DNA of 64,000 nucleotides from Brachynemurus nebulosus (GCA_035578155.1 JAPWDM010000002.1:37000437-37064436), one strand, 5' to 3'. Positions 35,445-48,990 are shown, counted from the stretch's first letter. Numbers and translations are program-made. The notes: generated by a model not told the origin, from the letters alone.

Positions 35445-36429
35445 AATAGCTAAAAACTCACATCGGCAACAACAAATCAAGGAAACCGGATTATTTCAAT
35501 GCACAGATTGTCTTAACGTATTTAAGACATTAAGCAATCTCAAAAGACATGCGAAAAAACACAATGATTCCGAATTAAAATTCGAATGTAACATCTGTAA
35601 TCAGTTTTTCACCGAAGAATGTATACTAAAAAGTCATATGGTCAAACACACAAATGAACGACCCTTTAAGTGTATGACATGCGCAAAAACATTTAAACGA
35701 AAAGGGGAATTAACAAAACACATGTCAACACATTTAAGCGCCAAAAAACACAAATGTTCCCACTGTGACTACCGAACAACATTCAAATCGAATTTACAGC
35801 TTCATATTAGACGTTTACATCAAAAAGAGACACAGTATAAATGTGAACATTGTCCGAAAAAATATAAAACAAAAATTGACTATGAACGCCATATTGTGGT
35901 GCACACAGATCGTAAAAAATATCGTTGCAATGTGTGCGGAAATTCATACCCGTATCATTCCAGTTATTTGATCCATCGTCGGAAACATGATCCAGATTTT
36001 ATTGAAAAAATCTACAAATGTGAACACTGTAACTATTCAACGATACGCAACACGTACTTACGGTACCATGTACGGACACAGCACGAAGGCCACTACGAAA
36101 TATGTGACATGTGCGGTAAAAGAGTTTCCGCATTGTATTTACAACGTCACAAAGAACTACATTCGAAAATTAAACCGTACAAGTGTTCAGTTTGCGAGAA
36201 AACATTTGTTAAAAATAGTTATTTATTGAATCATTTAAAAATTCATAGTGGAAGTAAACCGTACCAGTGTAAGGAATGTGGACAATGTTTTGGACAAAAA
36301 ATCACCCTTTTGAAACATGAGGAACGACATACAAAACATCCGGCATACACGTGCGATAATTGTTTTAAAACATTCTCAACGAAAAAACTGTTGAAAGTAC
36401 ATTCAAAGACGCATAAACATTTTACTTAA
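35445..36429 (+). CDS. ZF14: C2H2 zinc-finger 3'-terminal exon (11 fingers)
   Basis: 327 aa. Acceptor TTTTTGCATTTCAG ends at 35444, just 149 bp after the ZF13 stop. A45 is left over, then ATA GCT AAA AAC (phase 2). The linker is only 14 residues, basic and Gln-rich. Eleven fingers span about residues 15-325. Fingers 4 and 7 (HKCSHCDYRT, YKCEHCNYST) are of the CxYxT type without the core Phe. Finger 8 (C-D-M-C-G-K-R-V-S-A) has a shortened loop like finger 5 of ZF13. The penultimate finger FGQKITLLKH departs from the QRS motif seen in most others. Confidence 0.9.
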
Positions 36430-36480
36430 TCAAGTAGTTAGTCATTTTTAATTTTTACAATTTTAATTGCTTGTTTTTAA

Positions 36481-37185
36481 CACGTTCACTGTTTCTGTAC
36501 ACGGATCCGTGTACTGAGTCATAGTAGTTATGATGTATCATGTATCACAAACACAGTAACACAGATCAGTGTAGGAGACATGGATACACACTTTATCTGT
36601 ATTCTCTGAGCATTAAATAGAACAAAGGGAACGTCTTATATTTACAAATACGTTACGAGATTAAAGTAAAACAAAAATTCATGGGTTGCGTCAAATGGCG
36701 GTCAGAATTTATAAAATCGGTGGTTAAAAATAATTTTTTAGTTTTTTATACTTGTGCATTAAAAATATGTAAAAAATTATTTTATACTGGATTTTATGGT
36801 TGGAAATAAAAAAGAAATCATAAAAGATCATTTCTTCGTATGATAATTATTATATATTGATAAATAAGTGTGAAATTATTTACCTTTGCTTCTATACCTT
36901 CTGCTTATTTCTTGAATTATTTTGCAGTTTTTGACAGCACAATTAACCATTTTTGTCAAAAAATATTTTACAAAAACTTTTTTATTTTTTAATATCAAAT
37001 ATCTTAAAATTAATTCACAAAAACAAACAAAATTAAATTTTTTTTCACGTGATTGTAATAGCGAATAATATAGAAAACGTGTATTTATAAGTTCTAGTCA
37101 GTGCTCAGGGACTTTTATTATCAGTACTTGGTGTGATACTAAAACTTATGTTGCACTTTCCACTCAGCAGGTGGCAGCGAACGTG
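36481..37185. mobile_element. TTAA-type element, family 1 (705 bp)
   Basis: Left end CACGTTCACTGTTTCTG after TTAA (36477-36480). Right end GGCAGCGAACGTG before TTAA (37186-37189). Longer than the 155- and 214-bp relatives but without a transposase. It fills most of the interval between ZF14 and ZF15. Confidence 0.7.
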
Positions 37186-37407
37186 TTAAATAAGTTGTAT
37201 TTTTTAAGCGAATAATACAAACTTTTTTGTATTAATTGAATGTATTTTAAAATTTTAATAATAAAACTCATCTTTTCAACAAGTCGTGTGTTTGGATCTT
37301 GTGTTATATTACTACTTTATCAATCACAGATTACTATAGATAAAAAAATTCACGAAGACTCCAATAAAACAAAATATGATTAATTTTTATAACTGTTTTC
37401 ATTTCAG

Positions 37408-38953
37408 AAATATGTGTGGAAACTACAAGAATATATCTATTAAACAGGATCCTGGTGATTTTGAGCCAATTGTAACTATTCTAGAATTACCAGTAAAGAA
37501 AAAATTGGAAAATGTTATAAATAAATTAAAGAATCAATCCGATTCTGAAGATGATGATCTAACGTTAGCTAAACTTAAGTTAGCACAAAAATCACGAAAG
37601 GCAGCTACACCAAATGTAAAAACAAAATCAGGTCGCAAGAAGACCACACCAAAAAAAGTAAACGTTAAGAAAACAAACTCGTCAGATGAAAATGATTCCG
37701 ATGAAGACTATGTACCCACGACTAAACATTCAAAAAAAAGTAAAACAAAAGCGAAAAAAGAGGAACAACCCGGCTTAGACAATCAAGTCAAAGTGAAAGA
37801 AGAAGTAGAGGAGGATGGGTATCAAAATCCCTTCAATTACGGATATCATTTTATTTCAACACCCGCCAGAAAACGAAAACCATTCAACAAAAGCTCCCGT
37901 ACAACGTCAAACACCCAACCAAAACTAACCAAATCAAAATGGTCATGCTTAATCTGTCTAGCCGATCTAGCATCAAAAGATGCTCTAATAGCACATTATG
38001 CATTGCATAAGGACGACCCAATAAAGCAGGAACAAGAAGCGCCAGAAAAACCTATTAGTAGCATGACCGAAAGCGTTGCACAATGTCAGATATGTGGCCA
38101 AGTGTTTGAAGCGAATAAAGAATTAAAGAAACATTCAGAGATGCATGTGGAAGAACGATTCCATTGCGAAATTTGTGACACAACGTTTAAACACGCCTAC
38201 GATTTTTCCACACATTCGAGAACACACACCAGTGAACCATCACTAAAATGTGAATTCTGTGATTTCGAAACAATCTACCAAAGTCAACTAAAAATTCACC
38301 TACAACGTCACGAATCCGATTATAAATACAAATGTGAAGTTTGTAACAAAGGTTTCTTCGAACAAAGTTGGTACGAAGAACATAAAAACTTTCACACCGG
38401 CGCAAAACCATTTATTTGTGATATTTGTGAGAAACCGTTCGCCTATACGAGATATTTAACAGCACATAAACGTAGCATCCATCCAGAAAGTTACCGTGAC
38501 GAAACAATTATTAACGAATGTGTAATTTGTTACAAACGGTTCGCGCATCGAAAGAGTCTCATGTTGCACATGCGCGGTCACACTGGCGAGAATACTGTGC
38601 TCTGTGATATTTGCGGTAAACGGTTGTCAAGCAATGAACATTTAAAATTCCATCGACGTATACACACAGGCTATAAACCGTACACATGCGATGTGTGTAG
38701 TAAAGGTTTTGCGAAAAAATGCAATTTGACATTACATTTACGTGTTCATAGCGGTGAAAAACCGTACGTTTGTGATGTTTGTGGAAAATGTTTTTCACAA
38801 CGTTCCACGCTGGTCATACATGAACGTTATCATACGGGACAAAGGCCATATATTTGCCATTTATGTCATAAGGGTTTTGTTGCTAAAGGTGTACTTAGTA
38901 TCCATTTGAAAAGTTGTAGTCGTAATTCTATTATGAGCACTATTATGGATTAG
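37408..38953 (+). CDS. ZF15: long-linker C2H2 zinc-finger 3'-terminal exon (11 fingers)
   Basis: 514 aa. Acceptor TTTTCATTTCAG ends at 37407. A37408 is left over, then AAT ATG TGT GGA (phase 2). A 177-residue N-terminal region holds IKQD, VKEE and, between fingers 1 and 2, IKQE sites. It alternates acidic patches (D-S-E-D-D-D, D-E-N-D-S-D-E-D) with Lys-rich stretches that could serve for nuclear import. Eleven fingers follow from about residue 178 to 503. Finger 4 (LKCEFCDFET) lacks the usual core Phe. The last finger ends H-L-K-S-C, so it is C2HC. An AATAAA lies at 39072-39077. This is the most distinct member before the ZF17/ZF18 pair. The ATG at 37376 lies inside the intron end. Confidence 0.9.
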
Positions 38954-40286
38954 TAAGTAACAAACAGAAAAAGTAATTTTGTGTATTTAAGATGAAATTG
39001 TATGTCCATTTACTACAGAATACAAATAGTCTAACAGTTGTACAATAATACTTGATGTAATACTTAATTTAAATAAATCTAAAAAACAACAAATATCTTT
39101 TTTTCTTTAAGTATTAAACAAAAATAGTGTTTGACAAGAGAAAAAGACGCGCTTGACCGTTTGACTAACTTTTGTATTAACTAACGCTTAACTCAATAAA
39201 ACCCACCGTAATTTCTACTTATCGGATAAAGAAAATTAATGATAATATTTAAGTGGTAAACAGTTTGTAGTACTCGATTATTTTGAAAATCCATTCAGTA
39301 TAGTTGCATCCCAATTTTTAGTATTTTTTTTTTCATAACCGAACTCCACTTCTAAAATACTATATTCGATCAAAATCCAAACTGAAATAATTTAATGGTA
39401 ATCTTTATCCAGAGAGAACGATTAAAGTACAAAAAAAGATATTTTGTGGATGGTTTTATGAATAAAATGCACAAAGTAAGTTACAGTGGGAAAATACAGT
39501 CAGAATTAGATGAAACGATTTTTCAAGTACAATAATAATTTAAGAAAGTTTAGAAAATGGTCTAAATGTAAATATGGAAATTTTAAGCGATCTTATAATA
39601 CCAGAAGCATGCTCTTCTGCTTCAGTTGTGTTTAAAATATTTATTTTTCCATTTATTATTAAGCGATTTGTATTTTTATCCATTTGAATTATTAAAAAAA
39701 TAAATAAAGGAGATAATGTGAAGTGTGTATAAAAATATTATACATATTTTACTCTTGGCGCTAAGAACTAATTATAATGAAGTAATAAAATTTGATTTTT
39801 CGGAAGTGGTTTTGAAGTCAAAACCACGAAACTCTATAACATAATCAATTCTAACATTTCTTTGTGCGTCTAACACGCACTAGACCACTTTTTTTGTTTA
39901 ATTTGTTATCAGCTGTTATACGTGTTCATCGTCGTCTTACAAGAGAACCAAGTGTTATTCAGTGTGCAATAAATTTGACCTACATTTACGATGTTTACAG
40001 TCTAAGCTCATAATATGAAGAATCAGTGTATGACAATAATCAGTAGCATTGTGTTCAATAGGTTATCTACTTATCTGTATAGGCTTTAAGTACAATAAAT
40101 AAGGTTACAAAAAAAAAAAGAAAAAGAAAAAAATCAAAGATCCCAACATCGACAAGTTAACTCGTCTTAATCATTTAAAGAGTTAAACACACATTAAGTT
40201 ATTAGAATTTTGTAATTCAGTAGCTAGAGTTTTGTAATTCAGTAGCTAGAGAATTCTTGGTATAAAATATTATGCTTTTAATATCA
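38954..40286. other. Interval after ZF15: nothing recognisable
   Basis: Contains the ZF15 poly(A) signal (39072-39077) and AT-rich DNA. At 40150-40173 lies a GACAAGTTAACTCGTC near-palindrome that recurs inverted after ZF16. Confidence 0.45.
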
Positions 40287-40432
40287 ACACCTAGACGTCG
40301 TAAGACGTCAAATGAAACCTTACCAACTTACACACCACGTCGTACAGTGTCAACAAATCGATATAAAGTGTATTAGCTGTCATAGTGTACTAGTTGGGCA
40401 TTTTACCATCAGATGCTATGACCATTAAGGTG
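40287..40432. mobile_element. TTAA-type MITE, family 2
   Basis: CAACACCTAGACGTCGTAAG at the left and GACCATTAAGGTG before TTAA (40433-40436) at the right. Internal words match 9475-9640. Confidence 0.5.
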
Positions 40433-40921
40433 TTAACATTAGCCTTTAGTTTGTTAATAATATGATTATTTAAACTTTTTATTTTCTATATGAGTTAAAA
40501 ATTTCAATAATAGTTTTTAAAAAACGACACTGTCTTATATTGTGTAAGATCTGACATTGACTATTACAAAATGGTCAAATGCAGGTAGACCACCTAATAT
40601 ATGACAGAGATAACGAATTCATAAGAATTTCGTTGTTAGAACTACGAAATTAAACTTATTTAAAGGCTATAATCATTAGTTACACTTTTTCAAAAAGTCA
40701 TTTTATTTAATTCTGATCGTACTATACTTACAAATCGATACATTACAATCTATGTATCAGTGGCAAGGACATATTGTAATAGTAGGCTTGGTAGGCTTCT
40801 TTCTGCGTTAAACCATGTACCGGTTCACAACGTGTTTATTTATTTCGATCATCACTAGTTTTGAAATAAAAAAATTAGCTAAATATTTTCCCAAATTTCG
40901 TATTCGATTTGCAAGTTTTAA

Positions 40922-41135
40922 CACGTTCGCTGCTGCTAACCATGGACCCGTGTATATTGTTTTATTTGTTACTATACCAACATCGTGTATGTTAATTATA
41001 TCATTCGTTGCAAGTGAAATAAATAGACCGGTGTAGAAGCATGGATACACATGTTACCTATGTCAATATTGAATAGAGTAACGCTTCTATGAAAAAATTC
41101 TACTTGCAGGGAAGAAGCAGGTGGCAGTAAACGTG
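40922..41135. mobile_element. TTAA-type MITE, family 1 (214 bp)
   Basis: CACGTTCGCTGCTGC after TTAA (40918-40921) and GGCAGTAAACGTG before TTGA (41136-41139). The open frames at 40808-41193 on both strands come from this repeat and are not genes. Confidence 0.7.
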
Positions 41136-41526
41136 TTGAAAAATAAACTTTTGAAAAAAGAACAATTTTTCTGTTCCAAAATATGTGCTCCAAAACAGGA
41201 AACTTCGAAATGTTTTAACAGCTGCTTCCTCATTTTTTTTTATGCATTTGGATATGTGTCTTCTTAAAGCAGTGCGTTAATTATTAGTTCAAGTAACTAG
41301 AAGAAAATTTTGGGAAATTCTAGTTTACGATAAGTGTGCGACACCTTTTTATTTTGACGAGAAATTTTGCTGTAGTTGACATTAGTGGATACTAATATCT
41401 TTGTTATTAAACACAAAAAAATAAAGCATTATAATATTATCTACATATTTTCTTTGAATTTTATAAATACAAAAAAATTATAATGTTTGAACTAGTGTTT
41501 AAAACTTAGTTACATTTTCTTTTCAG

Positions 41527-42820
41527 AATTAATCACATCAAAGTTGAATTACCGGATAGACCGGATAGTATAGACGTTAAAACTGAACCACAAGAATCCG
41601 ATTCAGATGACGATAATAAACTACTTGCATCATACATAAATGAAAATGTAAAGACTACTTTAGAATGTACAGTGTGTTTCGAAAACTTTGCAACAACAAA
41701 AGAATTAAAACTACATAAACGGAAACATGCCGAATATCGGTATAAATGTTCCACTTGTACAGCCTCATTTAAATCTCAAAGTTCACTTGCTAAACATAAA
41801 AAGACTCATTCAAAAGAGTATGTTTGTTTTGTATGTAACAAAAAAGTATTAACTGCTAAAGCATTGTCCAGACATCTTTTACAACATCAACGAAAAAATA
41901 AAACATCATTAGACAATTCAGAAGAAATCAATTTAAAATGTTCATTATGTTCAAAACAGTGTTCCAGTTTACAACAATTACGCAATCACAAAAAAGTACA
42001 CGCCGAACGACGTTTCGGTTGCACCGAGTGTCAATCAGCATTTCGCTTCCAGTATCAACTCAACAATCATATGAAAATTCATTTGAACGAACGCAATTAC
42101 GTTTGTGACATTTGTTCAAAAAGGTTCACGTTCAAAGAATCATTATACATCCACAAAAAACGTCATTTCCCAGCAAATAATGTCAAATGTAAATACTGTC
42201 AAAAAGGATTCTACACGCGGCAAGAGCTCACATGTCATATGAGTTCTCAACACAAGGAAAGTGAACATATCTGTTTCATCTGTAACAAACAAGTATCAAC
42301 AGCGCGCTCTCTCGCTAAACATATGCAACTACACGATTCTACCATAACCCGTGAAAAATTCCAATGTAAATATTGCGAAAAATCATACTTATTTAAATCG
42401 TCGCTACGAAAACATTTAAAAGGTCATACCGAGGGTGAATTACGATTTCTCTGTGATGTTTGTGGTAAAAATTTAAATTCAAAGGCTTCGTTGCAAGATC
42501 ATTTGAATACGCACTTAGGTAATCGTGTATATCCATGCGATATGTGTGATAAGAAATTTGTGCGCAAGTCTACGTTAGTGTTACATCAAATCACACATAC
42601 CGGTATTCGACCGCACAAGTGTAAACATTGTAATAAAAGTTTCACACAACGACACAGTTTAGTGAGTCATATTCGGACACACACGGGCGAAAAGCCGTAT
42701 CAGTGTAATTTGTGCGAAGAGTCGTTTATTAATCGTTATATATTGACTTCACATCAAAAACAACAACATTCAGTTATGTTTACGAATGTTGATCTAAATG
42801 TTGTTTTGAAGAAAAATTGA
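41527..42820 (+). CDS. ZF16: C2H2 zinc-finger 3'-terminal exon (13 fingers)
   Basis: 430 aa, with the largest finger number of the array. Acceptor CATTTTCTTTTCAG ends at 41526. A41527 is left over, then ATT AAT CAC ATC (phase 2). The linker (1-44) has HIKVE and VKTE and an acidic run of Asp/Ser residues. Thirteen fingers span about residues 45-415. Fingers 3, 4 and 8 have Val or Cys in place of the core aromatic residue. Fingers 5-13 follow the finger order of ZF10 and ZF12, so the extra N-terminal fingers may be an added block. The penultimate helix is FTQRHSLVSH. A 15-residue tail follows. Confidence 0.9.
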
Positions 42821-43329
42821 AAACCATTTTGTAAATACAAATTTTAATTCCTTTAGTGGTTAAGACGAGTTAACTCGTCCAACATATAGAAATTGTTAAA
42901 AACGTATAATTTTACTGTGGTTGATGTTATCCACTGAGTACTGAATCGAACATATTAACATGTTTCCCAGAGATACCACAGGCATTAAATTTTGAAGCGT
43001 AACTCCATTTTAGTAAACCCAACTTGTAACCACGGAGATTTGTGTATAAATATTAGATAAACCATTAAATTCACATTAAATTAATGGTTTGACCGCCATT
43101 AATCACATCAGTCAATTTTTTGTTTCAATTTCTTAACATATTTGTAATACACAGCATTCTGTCTAGTCGATTTTCTCCTCGATGATGTTATCTATGTCAA
43201 TTTTTTGTACCTATTTACCTATGCCAAAATGTCATGGTAACCTATGAGCACTGAATAGAATAGAAAGAACACTTTTTCCGAAACCGATTCTTTGAGTATT
43301 TAAAAAAATAGAAAAAAAATATCCGAGCG

Positions 43330-46300
43330 CTTCGTCAACGTATTAAAAATATTACCCATCCCTAGGGATGTTTACTGCGTAGATGCGCAGACTGCATAGT
43401 GCTAATATGGTCTATTCAGTGCTCAGTGATAGCAACCGATAACTAGAATATTTTCTGATAGAAAGAAAATGTTCATATCATTTTCATTTGCAAAAAATTT
43501 GTAATATTTACTGAAGTTTAGTGTTAAAAATTAATATTAAAAATCTTTAATTCTAATAGTTACTAACTAAAGATAGTACTTCAGTCTAGTAAGAAAATTG
43601 AGGCAATTTGAGCCAGAATTTGTTTATTCGCTAAAGGGGTTAAAAATTTTTGTTTTATAACGTATTGTGAGGTTGTAAATTGATTGGTAAAGTCAATTAA
43701 AGCAAGTTTTTACTGCAAATAATAAATAAAGTTGGTATTTTAAAAGACTGAGTAGTTTTTTATACCATCTTGTATATCAGATAAGGTAAACAAATTTAAA
43801 TTTTAAGGGTCATACATAAATGAGAACTACTTTTGCTACTTCTAAAGATAAAGGAAAACATTACGTCTGGCACCTTGGACTTACAAAAATTCTTCTCTTA
43901 TCTACAGAAAAACGAAACACTAAAACATTTATGAATTGTTGTCTTGATTTTATTAGTTAAAAAAATATTGTCATCTAATTATTAAAATTAAATCAATATT
44001 TCAAATTTAGTTAAATTTTCATTTCAGATATGAATGCGAAGTCGAAAATAAGTTTCACAATGCAAAGGAAGATTTGGATCAGTCTAAAGAAATCGATTCA
44101 AATGATAAAAACAACGAGCCGTTATTGAAAATTAAAGAGATCGTTTATATTGATACTGACACTAACGAGTATAAATGCCCAGAATGTGATAAATGTTATA
44201 TTTCGAAATATTATTATGATTTGCATGTAAATACGCATACCAAAAGAACACCATATAGAAAGAATAAGAGGTTAGGTTGTTCAAAAGAAGCCAGTTCAAA
44301 TTATAGCTTGACGAAGTTTGACGAATCAAAAGAAATTGATTTAGATCATGAAAAAAATAAGAAGCCAGACGAATTGAAAGAAATTGATTCAAATCATAAT
44401 AAGAATAAGAAGCAGGGCAGACCAAAAAAATCTAATTTAGAACATGAAAAGAAAAGAATATCTGACCAGTTAGGAGAAACCGAATCAGATTATAAAGAAA
44501 ATAAGAAATTTGATAAATCAGAGGAAATTGATTTAGGTCATCTTGACGCATTAGAAGGAAACGATTCATATCCTAAAACGGAAAGGAGGTACGGCAGACC
44601 AAAAAAATCCAAATTAGATCATGAAAATAAGAAGCTTGATGAATCTAACGAAAACAACTCAGATCATGAAAATATGGAGCTCGACGAATTTAACGAAAAC
44701 AATTCAGATCGTGAAAAGGATAAGAATTCTAACGGATTAAAAGAAAACAATACAGATCATCTAAAGAACGATAAACGTTACGAATCAAATGAAATAGATT
44801 TAAATCATCTAAAAAATAAGGAGCTCGACGAATTCGAACAAATCGATTCAAATCATACAAAAAAGAAGCTGCATAACAAATCAAAAGAAGTAAATGCAAA
44901 TCATAAAAAGAATATGGATATCGAATTAGAAGATAGTGAGTTAGAAGATAGTGATTCAGACTTTATCCCTTATGAATCAGAAACCGATTCCGATTATAAA
45001 CCTAATGACTCAGGAAAATCTGAATCAAAAAAAGCTTATTCATATCGTAAAAATAATGTCGAACGTAGAATTAACACGAGATCTAGTGGCCAATTGCTCG
45101 AGACCGGTGACTATACATGCCAAATATGTTACAAACATTATACTTTAAAATGGTGTTATGATTTACATATAAACAATCACAAAAATCCTGACGAATCAAA
45201 AATATCTGATTTAGATGATAAAATCAGTGTTACGGAAACTGATACGGAAGGTGGACCGGTCGGTGATTATACATGTCCAATATGCTCTAAAAAGTATTTT
45301 TTAAAATACTATTTTAATCAACATAGAAAAATTCATAATATGGAAGAAAAACCATTTATATGTGAAGTTTGTCAAAAATCGTTTCACCTTCAATTCTTAC
45401 TTAATAAACATAAAATAACTGTCCATCCCGACAAATTTAAAAACAAAGAAACGCAAAAAAGTTATGAATGTACAATTTGCTTTAAACATTTCCGTTGTCA
45501 AAAATTTTTACGAGGACATGTACGGAGGGACCATAAAATAATTAATTGTCGAAAACGTGCTGCCATCTGTGAACTTTGCGGTAAACGTTTGGCGAATAAA
45601 GAAAAATTACAAATGCATATTCTCGTTCACACCGGTGAAAAACCACACATATGCGAATATTGTGGGAAGGCTTTTACGAAAAAAGATACTCTTAGAGAAC
45701 ATGTACGCATTCATACTGGTGAAAAACCGTATAAATGCGATGTTTGCGGTAAAGGTTTCTCACAACGATCGCCACTGGTAATACATAAACGTACCCATAC
45801 CAAAGAACGGCCTTATAAATGTTTTATATGCAAAAGCGATTTTATTTCTAAGAACACGTGTGATCTTCACATGAGAGCAAATCATACTGGTGAAAAGCCA
45901 TATACATGCGACATTTGTAATAAAAGTTTCTCACAACGGTCCCCATTGGTAATACATAAACGTACTCATACCAGTGAACGGCCTTATCAATGTTCTAAAT
46001 GCAAAAGGGGTTTTATTGCTAAGAACGTGCGTGATCTTCACATGAAAGGATGTTGCTAATTCATTTTACCAATTGTACACCAACGTTATTTTTAACATAA
46101 AAACACTAAACAAATTAATTTTAAAAAAAGAATAATTCTTGAAATATTTTTATTTAATTATTCTCTGTTGATGACATAAAGATTCTCTCGTGCACTGTTA
46201 GTGATTAAATTAGAAGCTATATTAATCCTTTTCGTCCCAAATTATTAAAACGATATTATTTTGAAAAATTTTTCAAATTTTTTCATATAACTATATTACC

Positions 46301-48490
46301 TATTCTTAACATAAAAAGGTATTTTTATTCATTTATAATTATTTATATAATTCATTATAAATTGTTGTTCAGGTACAACATTGGATCTTAATGGTCTAAC
46401 CTTCCCATTAAAACAGCTTATTTTTAGACATTTGAGAGACACCTTTCTCCATCTAGCGGTAGAATATGAAAGTAACATCTACCCTCCAATCCAAAAACCC
46501 TTGAGTTGATGGGAAAAAACTAATTTTATATTTTCTTTGTATTGTGTAAGTTGACGTTACTCAAAAACAACACTGGTACCGAAATAGTTAAACTGAATTC
46601 AAGTCATATAAACTAATGACTCGCTCACAATTTGTATAATATACTCTAATTTATATGAACGGAAAATGACTCATTTACATAAATTTATGTATCAGACAAG
46701 CTCGTAATATAGCTATCTCTCACAAGATCTACTATCTAATGTATTGAAAAAAAGGATAGTAGAAATTATAATAACTTTTATTTGTGATAATTTGGTATGA
46801 GTCACTTTTCTTTAACATAAATATGGCTTTACCTATTTCCTTCAACAGTTATATCAGAAACCAGCTTGTTGTCTCTGTACTAGCGATATCACCGTAGACA
46901 AAAAATCTGTACTACTCGCCACCTATATGTTATGTAGGTACACACTCTTTGTATTTGTATATGTTTGATATCTGCATCTGTATGAGTGGTCGCCCATACG
47001 GCACACACACAGCCACATACACACATATTGCAAACAGACCAACATCCAGTGTAATTAACAATGATCTAACAATCAGTAATAATTGAAGCGCATCCGCTCA
47101 CGTCTCCGGACGAGTGATTAGCTAAGCTGTGAGTAAGCCTAGTTTGGCCTACTACTGGCAACAGATTTTTATATGTACACTGTTTCTGATATTCTGTAGC
47201 TCTATCTGGTACAGTTTCTAATTTCACCACCAGAGCTGCGCGCGTAGTAATTTTGTGGCCAACTGACATTACTCGTAAAGCCAATTTTGATTTTAAACAA
47301 AAAATGATTTCAAAACAATGTACGTCGTTCACTTTAAATGTATCAACTACACTAACAACTAACTTAAACTAGTCTTAAGATGAGTTAAAAAACTAGAATG
47401 GTGAAATGTCAGTTCCTGTCTACAACCTAATCCTCCATTATACACACACCTTACATATACATATTATTTATATTAAAAATTGTTCACGTGAGCTATTATA
47501 TATAAGGACAAAGGAATACAATGCACAAGTGAGGAAAATGATTTATGCACGGACCTATTGATTGATTTGACAAGTGGATTTAACTGAAAAGTTGCACCTA
47601 ACTGATAAAGAGATGTTTTTTTTTTTAAAAAATATAATGTAATTTACTAAGGAAAACACTGCTGCTCTTGCCCCCATGGCCCACATGCCACTGTTTTTCA
47701 ATTCAACATTTACCACTTAACAATTTATATAGCACCTTCCATCAGTTGTCGGAAACTCAGTAAAATAATGATTTAATTTTTATACCTTTGACTTGTATTT
47801 TACGAATTATTATTACTTTTTAAATGTCATCTATTGATAAAAATTAGAATTAGTTAACTACTAAGAATAAGATAAAAGTCCTGTCAATTATTTTTTATGT
47901 ATTTTTTTTCTTGTTTAGTCTAAACTTTATTAAGATTTTTTTTTAAATAAATATTTTCTTACGTAATTAATTGTAGATAATTTAACTTGATGAAAATTTA
48001 TACCATCGTCATGTATAAGTTGAATGAGTTCAACTTGTATCTGATAATGGTCTAACCAACCGAAAACTAGTTCGTAGAATATTTCAACTTACCAAGTAGA
48101 AATTATCCTATACACCTCCCTACATCATTCATCTGCAATGAAACTTTGATGAGTCGTTATGCGCACGCCTGCGAAGGTTTCTGAATTAATACAACCATTT
48201 TACAGCAGGCGGCGTGCTAGTCATTTCATCAAAGTCAAATATGTGTATTTCATATACCGGATGTGTCATAAATATCGGGATTGTCAGTTATTTCGAATAC
48301 TGCACACGTTGAATTAAATAATAATAATAATAATAATAAAAATAATAATAATAAACTTAATAGATCTATTCAGCGATACTAAACTTGACCCCTTCCCCCT
48401 TGCGGGGCTGGGGCGGGGGTAACTTTGGAATTTTAAATGCGTACCTCCAATTTTTATTACAGAATTGAAATCTACGTTGAAAAATAAGAT
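43330..48490 (+). repeat. Segmental duplication, copy 1 (carries ZF17)
   Basis: Sequence from about 43340 (ATTACCCATCCCTAGGGATG) to 48490 is matched by 50985-58250, including the intron before the exon, the exon itself and about 2.4 kb of 3' flank. It lacks two insertions present in copy 2. The 3' flank (46060-48490) has no gene that I recognise. An (AAT)n tract ends it at 48316-48354. Confidence 0.85.
44028..46059 (+). CDS. ZF17: C2H2 zinc-finger 3'-terminal exon with charged repeats (11 fingers)
   Basis: 676 aa. Acceptor TTTTCATTTCAG ends at 44027. A44028 is left over, then TAT GAA TGC GAA (phase 2). Finger 1 is at about residue 47-69. Then about 270 residues of imperfect charged repeats on the theme ELKEIDSDHKKNKKLDE follow, with two GRPKKS motifs (near 44411 and 44593) that resemble AT-hook cores. 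Fingers 2-11 occupy about 361-676. The terminal pair (SQRSPLVIH finger plus a FISKN/FIAKN finger) is present twice in a row. The last finger ends H-M-K-G-C-C, so it is C2HC. ZF18 is its sister exon. Confidence 0.9.
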
Positions 48491-48544
48491 ACTTTTTTCT
48501 ACTCCTGTTGAAGAACACACTCATTACATATCCGTTAACTGTTG

Positions 48545-48990
48545 AGAAAGTTAGGCATTATTCAAAGGTGTGGAGGAATGATCATTACTCAATACCTTTC
48601 GACCAGTGAAATCACCGTAATAGCCATTATTCAATGAGCTTGCTATTGTTTTGTGAATATTATGTTTTAATTTGTATATTGCGTAGTAACGTGTAAGTAA
48701 ACAAAACAATTTGAATTTTATTTTGATCGTTTCCATAGATACATATACAAATATTTAATGAAATTAGAGATAGTTTAAAAATTTTATTCTTTTGATTATA
48801 TTCAATTTTATTTAAATCAAAACGGAAAAAAGTCGTAAAAAATATAGTATTCTACTCGCTTGCAATGGCTATTACTCAGATGCATTACGACACTCGCCTC
48901 GTAAACTCGGCTCGGGTCGCAATTTCATCTTCGCGAGTAATAGCTATCATTAACAGCTCGTTGAATAATATACTATTATCTGAAACATTT
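48545..48990. repeat. Imperfect inverted repeat
   Basis: TAGCCATTATTCAATGAGCTTGCTA near 48620 pairs with TAGCTATCATTAACAGCTCGTTGAAT near 48945, with a second palindromic phrase (GCAATGGCTATTACTC with GAGTAATAGCTATC) inside. Probably a MITE at the end of duplication copy 1. Confidence 0.4.

Noticed and set aside
47066..47332. 88-codon minus-strand frame repeated near 55869-56060
   Set aside because: Present in both duplication copies but broken differently, with no domain; treated as non-coding flank.
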